A DNA stretch of 64,000 nucleotides from Limnomonas spitsbergensis (Eukaryota; Chlorophyta; Chlorophyceae; Chlamydomonadales). Shown here one piece after another: positions 28,023-41,100 of this stretch (within the stretch, counting starts at the first letter, position 1; every line of letters starts with the position of its first letter). The stretch spans positions 1 to 64,000 of the forward strand of contig JAYJMM010000075.1 in the NCBI GenBank assembly GCA_037349105.1, in the 5' to 3' direction. A program made the position numbers and the translations under genes. A model generated the notes under the pieces. It was not told the origin of the DNA. It did not search any database and was given only the letters and a program-made list of their open reading frames with translations.

Positions 28023-28484
28023 GATTTAGTCATGGCATAACTTGTGACTAAAACTGGCCCGAGGATGAACGAACCCTTCATCGGAGATTCGACATTGAGG
28101 CTCCCTACCGGTATGGCCAGTATCTGGATACATACGTTATGTTACTATGTACAACGAGAGGGGGGAAATGCAAAACCACCGACCTGAGCTGCATAAGAAA
28201 ATCTCATAGTCCCCACGCTTATCCCAGAGCAATCATAAATTCCAAAAATTTAGTTATACTTGTTCAGATGCCTTGCATGAGGTTTCTAAATATCTTCTCA
28301 TATCTCGATTCCACTTCTCGGAATTTGAAGTCACCTCTCTTTTGTCCATTCCTAAATGTGCATGAGAATCACAATCTTGCATACCTGCGACCGCAACCGC
28401 TATCCTACAGAGCCAAGTTGAAGGTAGCATGATGCACAGTACCTATGCATGCATATCTATGGTACGGTATAATGGTACAGACAA

Positions 28485-31400
28485 CTATTGCAACCCCCAT
28501 CTAGCTGCCCATGCAGCGCATCCCATCGTCATAGCCGCCGACAGCATGTTGACAGCGTCATTGGAGAGCAGTGACATGCCGCTGATATGCTCCACACCCT
28601 GGAACGGGGCAGAGGTTTTCAGAGGGACTGAATCCATCTTGCCAATGATCACTAAGTGTGCAAGGGATAAAACGTCCAGCCACCACCTCCGATGCAAGCC
28701 CTTGCCGCGCCATTTCATGCGGCGTCTCTCCCAAATGGCCCTTCACCATACCCTCTTGTCTTACCTTGTCATGTCGTTGTACAACTTTCTTGGTGGCCAC
28801 TTGAATCCCGCTGTACTGCAGTGTTGCCCCCAAGAGGCTGTCTAGCAGGCAGCCCCCGAGCCCTAGTACAGCCGACAGCAGCAGCAATGGGGCCAGAGGA
28901 AGGGGCGAGGAGGCAGCCTGAAAAGAGGTTCAGGGTCCAGCGCCTCAGGGTGCGCCTCAGCACCTCACCTCATGGCCACACAGGCCAATCAGGAATTGCT
29001 GGTGAATTTTTATGTTCAGGATTGATGGGCGGGATTTTGGAAGAGATGGTCATGACAAACACTCACTCTGCTGAGGGCCATGTCTGCCTCGCTCTGGTGT
29101 AACATTATTGCAGGGAGGTGCAGCTGCAGCATGCCAGAAAAGTGGGCAGATAGGCTGTACACAGCCCCGATGCCTAATGCGCCAGCGAGACTGCTTAAAC
29201 AGCCCAGCGTAGAAATCCCGCCATTAGTGCCGGGCGGCACCGGTCGTAAGGTGGTGATGAGCAGCGGCCAGTTCCGGCTGAGGATCCCCACCTCGCTGGC
29301 CCACGTATCGGCACAGCAACAGCAGTAGTGACCCTTTGCAACAACGCAACTGGATTAAACGCAGCCTGGCCCTGCTCAACAAGAATGCTCAAGACAGGGA
29401 TTGGGCAGGGGGGCAAGGGCACAAACAAAATACTGCAACAGCAAGCTGTAGGGTACATGACACGACAAGCGTGCATTGATCTCAAGGTCTGCGTGAGACA
29501 CACACCAGGAACGCCGCCGAGAACACCGCTGCCAGTTTGTCAGCATCCCCCCACGAGGATGGCAGCCAGCCCTGCCTCAACATGGCAATCAGCAATAGGC
29601 ACGCGCATGCGCCGAAGCTATTGGCCAGGACCTGCGTTCAAATTTGACCATTTGATTTGAAGTTGGTCACAGGGACAGGCGGAGGGCGGGTCAACAGGGG
29701 GTCAGTTTGGCTGAGGTGGATGCTGACGGAAGGGAGGATATGGGAAACATGTGGGATTTTGCACACTACAGACAAACTCATGCACAAACAACATATTCAT
29801 ATGTCAGATTGACCAAACATTCACACCTGGATTGCCCCCCTCTGCCCGCCTGGTTTAAATTCCACTTCAAGGCGAGCCTTCTTTACAGACTGCAAATGTG
29901 TAAGCTGTCAACAGAAAAGGGTGAGCAGTCCAAGATAAATAGAAAATGGAGGGCGCCATCAACTACTGCTGGGGCAGGCAAGGGCACAAGAGGATCAACA
30001 ACAAACTCCCAAGCGCCCCAGTATTCCCTGCCAAGCGCCCCAGTATTCCCTCCCATGCGCCCCAGTATTCCCTCCCAAGCGCCCCAGTATTCCCTCCCAA
30101 GCGCCCCAGTATTCCCTCCCAAGCGCCCCAGTATTCCCTCCCAAGCGCCCCAGTATTCCCTCCCAAGCGCCCCAGTATTCCCTCCCAAGCGCCCCAGTAT
30201 TCCCTCCCAAGCGCCCCAGTATTCCCTCCCAAGCGCCCCAGTATTCCCTCCCATGCGCCCCAGTATTCCCTCCCAAGCGCCCCAGTATTCCCTCCCAAGC
30301 GCCCCAGTATTCCCTCCCAAGCGCCCCAGTATTCCCTCCCAAGCGCCCCAGTATTCCCTGCCAAGCGCCCCAGTATTCCCTCCCAAGCGCCCCAGTATTC
30401 CCTCCCAAGCGCCCCAGTATTCCCTCCCAAGCGCCCCAGTATTCCCTCCCAAGCGCCCCAGTATTCCCTCCCAAGCGCCCCAGTATTCCCTCCCATGCGC
30501 CCCAGTATTCCCTCCCAAGCGCCCCAGTATTCCCTCCCAAGCGCCCCAGTATTCCCTCCCAAGCGCCCCAGTATTCCCTCCCAAGCGCCCCAGTATTCCC
30601 TCCCAAGCGCCCCAGTATTCCCTCCCAAGCGCCCCAGTATTCCCTCCCATGCGCCCCAGTATTCCCTCCCATGCGCCCCAGTATTCCCTCCCAAGCGCCC
30701 CAGTATTCCCTCCCAAGCGCCCCAGTATTCCCTCCCAAGCGCCCCAGTATTCCCTCCCAAGCGCCCCAGTATTCCCTGCCAAGCGCCCCAGTATTCCCTC
30801 CCAAGCGCCCCAGTATTCCCTCCCAAGCGCCCCAGTATTCCCTCCCAAGCGCCCCAGTATTCCCTCCCAAGCGCCCCAGTATTCCCTCCCAAGCGCCCCA
30901 GTATTCCCTCCCAAGCGCCCCAGTATTCCCTCCCAAGCGCCCCAGTATTCCCTCCCAAGCGCCCCAGTATTCCCTCCCAAGCGCCCCAGTATTCCCTCCC
31001 AAGCGCCCCAGTATTCCCTCCCAAGCGCCCCAGTATTCCCTCCCAAGCGCCCCAGTATTCCCTCCCAAGCGCCCCAGTATTCCCTGCCAAGCGCCCCAGT
31101 ATTCCCTCCCAAGCGCCCCAGTATTCCCTCCCAAGCGCCCCAGTATTCCCTCCCATGCGCCCCAGTATTCCCTCCCATGCGCCCCAGTATTCCCTCCCAA
31201 GCGCCCCAGTATTCCCTGCCAAGCGCCCCAGTATTCCCTCCCAAGCGCCCCAGTACTCCCTCCCAAGCGCCCCAGTATTCCCTCCCAAGCGCCCCAGTAT
31301 TCCCTCCCAAGCGCCCCAGTATTCCCTCCCAAGCGCCCCAGTATTCCCTCCCAAGCGCCCCAGTATTCCCTGCCAAGCGCCCCAGTATTCCCTGCCAAGC

Positions 31401-34400
31401 GCCCCAGTATTCCCTGCCAAGCGCCCCAGTATTCCCTCCCAAGCGCCCCAGTATTCCCTGCCAAGCGCCCCAGTATTCCCTGCCAAGCGCCCCAGTATTC
31501 CCTCCCAAGCGCCCCAGTATTCCCTGCCAAGCGCCCCAGTATTCCCTCCCAAGCGCCCCAGTATTCCCTCCCAAGCGCCCCAGTATTCCCTCCCAAGCGC
31601 CCCAGTATTCCCTGCCAAGCGCCCCAGTATTCCCTGCCAAGCGCCCCAGTATTCCCTGCCAAGCGCCCCAGTATTCCCTGCCAAGCGCCCCAGTATTCCC
31701 TCCCAAGCGCCCCAGTATTCCCTCCCAAGCGCCCCAGTATTCCCTCCCAAGCGCCCCAGTATTCCCTCCCATGCGCCCCAGTATTCCCTGCCAAGCGCCC
31801 CAGTATTCCCTCCCAAGCGCCCCAGTATTCCCTCCCAAGCGCCCCAGTATTCCCTCCCAAGCGCCCCAGTATTCCCTCCCAAGCGCCCCAGTATTCCCTC
31901 CCAAGCGCCCCAGTATTCCCTCCCAAGCGCCCCAGTATTCCCTCCCAAGCGCCCCAGTATTCCCTCCCAAGCGCCCCAGTATTCCCTCCCAAGCGCCCCA
32001 GTATTCCCTCCCATGCGCCCCAGTATTCCCTCCCAAGCGCCCCAGTATTCCCTCCCAAGCGCCCCAGTATTCCCTGCCAAGCGCCCCGGTATTCCCTCCC
32101 AAGCGCCCCAGTATTCCCTCCCAAGCGCCCCAGTATTCCCTCCCAAGCGCCCCAGTATTCCCTCCCAAGCGCCCCAGTATTCCCTCCCAAGCGCCCCAGT
32201 ATTCCCTCCCATGCGCCCCAGTATTCCCTCCCATGCGCCCCAGTATTCCCTCCCAAGCGCCCCAGTATTCCCTCCCAAGCGCCCCAGTATTCCCTCCCAA
32301 GCGCCCCAGTATTCCCTCCCAAGCGCCCCAGTATTCCCTCCCAAGCGCCCCAGTATTCCCTCCCAAGCGCCCCAGTATTCCCTCCCATGCGCCCCAGTAT
32401 TCCCTCCCAAGCGCCCCAGTATTCCCTCCCAAGCGCCCCAGTATTCCCTCCCAAGCGCCCCAGTATTCCCTCCCAAGCGCCCCAGTATTCCCTGCCAAGC
32501 GCCCCAGTATTCCCTGCCAAGCGCCCCAGTATTCCCTCCCAAGCGCCCCAGTATTCCCTCCCAAGCGCCCCAGTATTCCCTCCCAAGCGCCCCAGTATTC
32601 CCTCCCAAGCGCCCCAGTATTCCCTCCCAAGCGCCCCAGTATTCCCTCCCAAGCGCCCCAGTATTCCCTCCCAAGCGCCCCAGTATTCCCTCCCAAGCGC
32701 CCCAGTATTCCCTCCCAAGCGCCCCAGTATTCCCTCCCATGCGCCCCAGTATTCCCTCCCATGCGCCCCAGTATTCCCTCCCATGCGCCCCAGTATTCCC
32801 TCCCAAGCGCCCCAGTATTCCCTCCCAAGCGCCCCAGTATTCCCTCCCAAGCGCCCCAGTATTCCCTCCCAAGCGCCCCAGTATTCCCTCCCAAGCGCCC
32901 CAGTATTCCCTGCCAAGCGCCCCAGTATTCCCTCCCAAGCGCCCCAGTATTCCCTCCCAAGCGCCCCAGTATTCCCTCCCAAGCGCCCCAGTATTCCCTC
33001 CCATGCGCCCCAGTATTCCCTCCCAAGCGCCCCAGTATTCCCTGCCAAGCGCCCCAGTATTCCCTCCCAAGCGCCCCAGTATTCCCTCCCAAGCGCCCCA
33101 GTATTCCCTCCCAAGCGCCCCAGTATTCCCTCCCAAGCGCCCCAGTATTCCCTCCCAAGCGCCCCAGTATTCCCTCCCAAGCGCCCCAGTATTCCCTCCC
33201 ATGCGCCCCAGTATTCCCTCCCAAGCGCCCCAGTATTCCCTCCCAAGCGCCCCAGTATTCCCTCCCAAGCGCCCCAGTATTCCCTCCCAAGCGCCCCAGT
33301 ATTCCCTCCCAAGCGCCCCAGTATTCCCTGCCAAGCGCCCCAGTATTCCCTCCCAAGCGCCCCAGTATTCCCTCCCAAGCGCCCCAGTATTCCCTCCCAA
33401 GCGCCCCAGTATTCCCTCCCAAGCGCCCCAGTATTCCCTCCCAAGCGCCCCAGTATTCCCTCCCAAGCGCCCCAGTATTCCCTGCCAAGCGCCCCAGTAT
33501 TCCCTCCCAAGCGCCCCAGTATTCCCTCCCAAGCGCCCCAGTATTCCCTCCCAAGCGCCCCAGTATTCCCTCCCATGCGCCCCAGTATTCCCTCCCAAGC
33601 GCCCCAGTATTCCCTCCCAAGCGCCCCAGTATTCCCTCCCAAGCGCCCCAGTATTCCCTCCCAAGCGCCCCAGTATTCCCTCCCATGCGCCCCAGTATTC
33701 CCTCCCAAGCGCCCCAGTATTCCCTCCCAAGCGCCCCAGTATTCCCTCCCAAGCGCCCCAGTATTCCCTCCCAAGCGCCCCAGTATTCCCTCCCAAGCGC
33801 CCCAGTATTCCCTGCCAAGCGCCCCAGTATTCCCTCCCAAGCGCCCCAGTATTCCCTCCCAAGCGCCCCAGTATTCCCTCCCAAGCGCCCCAGTATTCCC
33901 TCCCAAGCGCCCCAGTATTCCCTCCCAAGCGCCCCAGTATTCCCTCCCAAGCGCCCCAGTATTCCCTCCCAAGCGCCCCAGTATTCCCTCCCAAGCGCCC
34001 CAGTATTCCCTCCCAAGCGCCCCAGTATTCCCTCCCAAGCGCCCTAGTATTCCCTGCCAAGCGCCCCAGTATTCCCTCCCAAGCGCCCCAGTATTCCCTC
34101 CCAAGCGCCCCAGTATTCCCTCCCAAGCGCCCCAGTATTCCCTCCCAAGCGCCCCAGTATTCCCTCCCAAGCGCCCCAGTATTCCCTGCCAAGCGCCCCA
34201 GTATTCCCTGCCAAGCGCCCCAGTATTCCCTCCCAAGCGCCCCAGTATTCCCTCCCAAGCGCCCCAGTATTCCCTCCCATGCGCCCCAGTATTCCCTGCC
34301 AAGCGCCCCAGTATTCCCTCCCAAGCGCCCCAGTATTCCCTCCCAAGCGCCCCAGTATTCCCTCCCATGCGCCCCAGTATTCCCTCCCAAGCGCCCCAGT

Positions 34401-37120
34401 ATTCCCTCCCAAGCGCCCCAGTATTCCCTCCCAAGCGCCCCAGTATTCCCTCCCAAGCGCCCCAGTATTCCCTCCCAAGCGCCCCAGTATTCCCTCCCAA
34501 GCGCCCCAGTATTCCCTCCCAAGCGCCCCAGTATTCCCTCCCAAGCGCCCCAGTATTCCCTCCCAAGCGCCCCAGTATTCCCTGCCAAGCGCCCCAGTAT
34601 TCCCTCCCAAGCGCCCCAGTATTCCCTCCCAAGCGCCCCAGTATTCCCTCCCAAGCGCCCCAGTATTCCCTCCCAAGCGCCCCAGTATTCCCTCCCATGC
34701 GCCCCAGTATTCCCTCCCAAGCGCCCCAGTATTCCCTCCCAAGCGCCCCAGTATTCCCTCCCAAGCGCCCCAGTATTCCCTCCCAAGCGCCCCAGTATTC
34801 CCTCCCAAGCGCCCCAGTATTCCCTCCCAAGCGCCCCAGTATTCCCTCCCAAGCGCCCCAGTATTCCCTGCCAAGCGCCCCAGTATTCCCTCCCATGCGC
34901 CCCAGTATTCCCTCCCAAGCGCCCCAGTATTCCCTCCCATGCGCCCCAGTATTCCCTCCCAAGCGCCCCAGTATTCCCTCCCAAGCGCCCCAGTATTCCC
35001 TCCCATGCGCCCCAGTATTCCCTCCCAAGCGCCCCAGTATTCCCTCCCAAGCGCCCCAGTATTCCCTCCCAAGCGCCCCAGTATTCCCTCCCAAGCGCCC
35101 CAGTATTCCCTCCCAAGCGCCCCAGTATTCCCTCCCAAGCGCCCCAGTATTCCCTCCCAAGCGCCCCAGTATTCCCTCCCAAGCGCCCCAGTATTCCCTC
35201 CCAAGCGCCCCAGTATTCCCTCCCAAGCGCCCCAGTATTCCCTCCCAAGCGCCCCAGTATTCCCTCCCAAGCGCCCCAGTATTCCCTCCCAAGCGCCCCA
35301 GTATTCCCTGCCAAGCGCCCCAGTATTCCCTCCCAAGCGCCCCAGTATTCCCTCCCATGCGCCCCAGTATTCCCTCCCAAGCGCCCCAGTATTCCCTCCC
35401 AAGCGCCCCAGTATTCCCTCCCATGCGCCCCAGTATTCCCTCCCAAGCGCCCCAGTATTCCCTGCCAAGCGCCCCAGTATTCCCTCCCATGCGCCCCAGT
35501 ATTCCCTCCCAAGCGCCCCAGTATTCCCTACCAAGCGCCCCAGTATTCCCTCCCAAGCGCCCCAGTATTCCCTCCCATACGCCCCAGTATTCCCTCCCAA
35601 GCGCCCCAGTATTCCCTCCCAAGCGCCCCAGTATTCCCTCCCATGCGCCCCGGTATTCCCTCCCAAGCGCCCCAGTATTCCCTCCCAAGCGCCCCAGTAT
35701 TCCCTCCCAAGCGCCCCAGTATTCCCTCCCATGCGCCCCAGTATTCCCTCCCAAGCGCCCCAGTATTCCCTCCCAAGCGCCCCAGTATTCCCTGCCAAGC
35801 GCCCCAGTATTCCCTCCCAAGCGCCCCAGTATTCCCTCCCAAGTGCCCCAGTATTCCCTGCGTGAATGTCTTAAAGCTTTGACATCAATATGGCCAGTCT
35901 TCAGTACTAATCATCGTTATAGCCATGCAGGGTAAATCTAAGGACACCACTATCAGACAAGCCCAATGTGTGGAGAACAGGAAAGCAGACAGAAGTGTGG
36001 GCAAGAGATCGCCAACCTTGGAGGAGCTGAGGTAGAAGAAGATCAGTGTAAGGCCGTATTGTAACCCACTGTGCATGTGCAGCGTGCCAACTGCCAATGC
36101 AGCTAGCGCACCTAATGATAGAAGGGGGGGGCATGGAGGACTTGATTCAGTCTAGTTGAGTACGGTATTCTGGGGGAGCGGGGTTGAGGACAGAATACCG
36201 GTATATGGTAAAAGCCTAGGTTTCCGCTCCTATCCAGGTTCTACACTTTGTAGCCAGGGTCCGTGCATGGTCATGAAGCTGACCTGTCTGTCATCAGGAC
36301 TGCACAGTTCCCTCCCTGGACGAACGGTAAGGGTCGGAAATTACCCAGTGCTTAACGAAACCGTAGTTTAGAAGGAGCAAGGAAACCAAGTGTGAAGAAG
36401 GTCAATTTCACTCCTGAAGGGTAACTTATCAAAACATGGAAGAAACAGCAGTTTCTTGTAGTATGCAAAGGAGCTCTACCGGTATCGGAGAATTTTGTCT
36501 ACCGATATTCCGAAGGCATGCAATGATGCAATGCACATACCTGCACCGTCCCATGCATGCACTGAATCATATGTTCAAATGCAAAGCACAGAACTGCATT
36601 GATATTTTGCATTCCTTTGTTTCACCATTGCATGTACCGTTCATATTGGGCAACGACTTGCATGCAGTTCCATATTTGGCGAGCCCTCAGTGGAGCACAC
36701 AATAAAGTAACTGACCATCAGCCATCGCATGTGATATAAATTGTGACTTGAATGCAGTAAATAGTCCATCGGTACTGGTATACCGGTTTTCAGTGGAATA
36801 TCCTTATTACACGATTGTAATTTGCTTAGTAAGCAAACAAGAAACTACACAAGAAGGAAAGATGACTGGCAAACCAAGGCATTCTCATATGGAAGTACTA
36901 GTGTCACTCAGGGCTAAGGTCTGTCCAGATGAGTGAAGCCAGTGTGCTGCCACTAGTCGTTGAGGGGGGAAGCAGCAGCATTTACGTCGCAGCGTCACCA
37001 CCAAGTCGTGTGAGATTTCCGCATGCACTCACCGCTTAGGCTTAATGACTGTTTACGGAAGCCGCGAAGAGCCAGCGCCGCTGCGATCACGAATGACAAG
37101 GTGAGACTTACGAATTCCAT
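28485..37120 (-). CDS. DUF92/TMEM19 (PGR-like) integral membrane protein
   Basis: Exons recognised, with GT-AG junctions and matching phases: 37033-37120 (start [20 protein letters not shown]), 36017-36111 (GALAALAVG...FFYLSSSK), 29506-29631 ([11 protein letters not shown]...), 29067-29333 ([16 protein letters not shown]... and [12 protein letters not shown]), 28765-28917 ([17 protein letters not shown]), 28485-28598 ([14 protein letters not shown], stop). These are hallmark DUF92 segments ([24 protein letters not shown]) in the right order. About 280 residues are accounted for, near the 290-340 typical of TMEM19/PGR. A short conserved segment, usually containing GGQRNW between SSK and VLANS, was not found. 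Hydrophobic helices fill the protein. Family function is poorly defined; the Arabidopsis relative PGR affects sugar responses. Intron 2 (29632-36016) contains a 5.9-kb satellite. Confidence 0.88.
30006..35868. repeat. 22-bp satellite array, about 266 copies, inside an intron
   Basis: The unit is CCCAAGCGCCCCAGTATTCCCT. From the first CAGTATTCCC (30019) to the last (35849) is 5,830 bp, exactly 265 x 22, so there is no net length change in 266 copies. Most variation is at two positions (AAG/ATG and CCTCCC/CCTGCC); other substitutions are few and cluster at the right end. Long open frames on both strands (22-residue repeats such as [20 protein letters not shown]) follow from the stop-free unit and are not genes. 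It lies within intron 2 of the DUF92 gene. Confidence 0.95.
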
Positions 37121-38158
37121 GTTATCACTGACAGGCGACGTGTGTCTATCTTAAGCTAGGGCATTGTGCATGGGGGATCCAGAAGGAGGGGACCGAGAGT
37201 GCGGACACTGGTGTGAACGGTGTGAAAAGGAAAGACCCCTCCCCAAACGATGGATCAGCTGCCTCAGACAAGACGACTGCGCTGTTGTGTTCCTCATGCC
37301 ATGCTTAGGGTATTCCGAGATGTCATAAGCCAATTAGCCTTTCCCTTTATGATTTGTTTATTCTCTGCTTGTGCCATGTTGCCGTGTATCCACCGTCTGC
37401 CATTGCTTGTGCCAATTCCGGACACATGAAACCAGCCCCCAAAATCATTCCGTACCTTAGCCATGGGGTGCATGCTGCGCCTGCCCTACTGCATGTCAAG
37501 CATCCTCACCCCACTGGGTCTCAGCTACACTGAGGTCTGCACAAAATCAGTTTCTTGCATCCTGAGAGCATTTATCCTCACTTGTGTCTGATAAACGGGT
37601 CCTACCTGTAACCGTCCCTCACACACTGGCAGTCCAGCACTCGAGCAACAATATTTTGATTTCAGTCCATTGGGTGCCAAGAGGACGCAGGGGAGTCGCA
37701 CTGCTAACCGCTTCAGGTACTACCCAAAGGTTAGCCAGGAACAGCAAGGTCTCCTAAATGGACCTTCAATAAGTTACACATCACCCACAGCGATGAGTTA
37801 AACATACGCTGCCAGAAATAAGGTCCGTCAAAAAATCCAGTTTGCTCTCCCTCGAAGCTAAGGACAGTATTTATGTGGCCGTGTGCCCCAAACCGTAAAT
37901 ATCATAATATCGTACATACCTCTGTAGATACCGTACCGGTCAAAAGTATCGGCACAGCAGAATTTGAATTTAAACGTACTAAAAATTGTGAACTGCAAAA
38001 TTAAATTCCTGGCATGCTCGGCATGGTGGACGCCAGCAAGCTCGGTTTTAATGTTTTGTGTAATCACATTTGCAAAATTAAATAATTGACTAAAACATTA
38101 TCCTGTTTTAGTGTCACATCCGAACAGCGACGGGCACATCCATGATGTTAACACTGCC
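37121..38158. other. Intergenic region between DUF92 and E(z) genes
   Basis: Contains the 5' flank of the DUF92 gene and the 3' flank of the E(z) gene, both minus strand. Short frames here show no recognisable domain. Confidence 0.5.
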
Positions 38159-41100
38159 TCAACCTTTCTGCGCCCAGTCAGGCCTCACGTCTTGGTCATA
38201 TCTGCGTTCCGGGCAAGCAACAGCGGTTAACATGCTTAAAATGCAAGAAATTGAGGTCAAATCAACAGACACGATGCTTGTGGCAAGCTGGTTGCTGCTA
38301 GCTGCCTGTAGCAAGCTCACCGCAGATTGCTGCCTGTAGCAGGCTGATTGTACAGTAACGGTGCACATGAATGATCCAAGCACACATTGCATGCAGTCCT
38401 TCCTGAACTGGCAGCGCACCTGTAGTCGTAGAAAAGCTCCTCATTCGGGCGGATGTTGCGTTGTGCATAGACAGCTACCCGCCAATCACCATCAACCATG
38501 AGAAGTCGGACCTGCAGTGAAAACAATTATGTGTCAGGAACATTTTGTTTGCTAGATCGAGGTGATTTCCATCCCTGATTTTCTCACCTTGCTGTTTGGC
38601 TTTGAGTCGTGGTTAGCAAAGCGGAATTTGTTGCCCCTACACAAGAAGCAAGCGTATTTGATTTTAAGAAGTGTCTCCCACAAGGATCTTGATGTTCCAT
38701 TCGCAAGATACCCCAGGTACCTTTACCTGTGCCTTGCATCCAGCACCCACTGCTCGTTGAGGTTGAACAAGTAGCTGTTGTTCATGCGATCGTAGATACG
38801 TCCACGCCGATCAGCCTCATCCTACGGTGTTCGAAGACGTGAGAATGTGGGGGGAGGTCACATGCCAGTCCGTGGATGCTTACCTGGGTGATGAGGTCGC
38901 CCGTGTACTCTCCGAGGTAATCATCCTCAGCACACGATCCTTGCAGGAAAGCACCCCACCCTGCAGGCAGGAGCAAGGGGAGGGGCAAGTCAAGAAAAGT
39001 CAAGACACTCTTTTAAGGAGGAATATCTATTTTGGATACTACTGCACAGGACACACAACAAACCAAGCCACCTCGCTCACCCTGCACCGTCGACTTGCCC
39101 ATCATCACCCTCATGTGCTGGCGCAGCCGCAGCCGCATGTTGAGGCACTCGGTCCCGGGGGGGGCTGAGCCCTCACAGGTTGCTGAGCAGCCCTTGCACA
39201 GGTCAGGGTCGCACTCTCGGCCAGCAGCCAGACATGGGCACATGCGGTTGCGGCACTGCCCTCTGCAGGTGCAGCCCCGGAACCTACAAGCAGGAAAATA
39301 GGCATGCTTTTGAGGACGGGAGCAGCAAGTAGGAGACACACAGAAGAAAACCCGGGACAAACAAGCGCACAAACACCCGACATGCCCTCCAGGCAGATAA
39401 TGCATGCCCCTCATGTTAGCAGATACACAGCAATCTACCTGTTGGAGCACTTGGACGCACAGCCGCAGTACTTCTCGCAGAAGTTCCTCTCCCTGTTGGA
39501 AACAAAGTGAGATCAGATTTACCATCGCAAATAGACTGATAAGACCCGCAGATGTATGCCCGAGAGTGTGGGGACGGGGAAATGACCATCACACAATAGA
39601 GCTCAGGGATATAATAACGCAGATTGGGTGGAGCTTGGCAAAATAGTGCAATACCACCATGAGGAGATCTGAGCGCGTCGAACATGTGGTCTTCGTTACC
39701 TGTGGCAGGAACAGCTGTCTCCATTGCACGAGCCGACGCAGCTGCACGGAACATACTCGGACCACAGCTCATTCTCCTGATGGTTCATCCTTTTCTTGAA
39801 GATGTTGCTCTTCTTGCAGACAGCAACTGTCAACTTGCGTGCCTATGCATCAAAGGGCGCAGTGTGAACCGAGCGAGCATTCAGAAGGTTAATTTCAACC
39901 CGCCAGGTGCATGTTCCTGATCAGGTGTGCTCTCACAAGCCCATCCGATGTCCATCTGCTAATTACCTTGTGGCTCCAGTGCTTTGTGAGCCCCTTCCTC
40001 CCACGGATGCGCCTGGCACTGAATTCCTCCGAGGCCTGTCCGCCTGATTTCAAGGCTGCCAGCCGTGTCGCCACCTCGGTGCATGAGCGCCCCTCCATCA
40101 ATCGTGCAATGGCGCAGCAGTCCATGCCACACAAGAGCTGGGATCGAGCTAGCATGCTCTCTTCCCAGACAGTCCACGTGGGTGATGCATTCGAATCCCC
40201 TGCACCATCTACAGGCACAAGATTTCAGGAAGGCGCATGTTCAGCAAGAAATTGATGGAAGCCCCGTAAGCACTGCAGGCGCCAGTCCCCCTTCACATCC
40301 CCCTTGGCCGCCCTGCCTTGATTCCCTCCAGTCAGCTCACCCTTAGCAGCCCCCTCAGACGCCGCGGCATCATTCACTTGGGCGCTGGATGGCTGGATGC
40401 TAGCAGAGGCCATAGATTGATTGATCATTGCTGTGGAGGGAGCGTCCTCGGTATCCTCAGCACCGTCTTCATCCATGTCGCTGTCTGCCCCGGAGGCCGT
40501 TGCAACAGCTGCAGCAGCATCGTCGACACGCTGCAGTTGCTCCGCCATGCTGATCAGTTGGCGGGACGTCGGGTCCAAGAGCCAGCAAGTCAAGCCACAG
40601 GGCTCCGTCGAGTCCAGCTGCAGGCTGGGGGGCTGTGGCTTCACGTGAGGGCGGACCTGATTGCCGCCTGAGGCCCGGGACAACAGAATCCAAAGTAAGA
40701 AAGGGGCAACTCGATGTATGTAGCCAGTCAGGAAAGTGCAAAAATCAGGGCGAGCAGTGGGCCATCCAGGGCTAGGCAAGAATCAATCAAACGATTTACA
40801 GTACAAAAAATTGTTGATCTTCTGTAGGAGGAGCAAGGTCTTCGTTCCCTACCATGTAAGCGACAGTTGAAAATCCGGCAGCGGCGGCAGAAGACACCAA
40901 AAAAGGAATCTAGGACATCATCGACCCTGCATCACAGGAGTAAGGGCAGGACAAAGAGATCAGTCAGAATGATGCGGTAGCAGAAAAGAGCGAGCTCATA
41001 GCCCATGCTGATCATTCACATTCTCCTATGATGATCTAGCACAAGCCCTTACTCGCTGTCCTTGCGCTTGTCCTCCTCCGGTTGGGTGGCCGTCAGGGCA

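Noticed and set aside
30006..35868. CRISPR-like array
   Set aside because: Head-to-tail 22-bp units have no unique spacers, and the context is a eukaryotic intron.
29707..35935. Long open frames over the 22-bp array ([12 protein letters not shown] and [18 protein letters not shown] repeat proteins)
   Set aside because: The 22-bp unit has no stop in any frame, so frames open on both strands. The array lies between phase-matched exons of the DUF92 gene on the minus strand.
40209..40340. Stop codon (TGA near 40225) interpreted as a lesion in E(z)
   Set aside because: A good donor (AAGG/GTGAGC at 40340) and acceptor (TGTAG at 40209) remove it as a 132-bp intron in correct phase.
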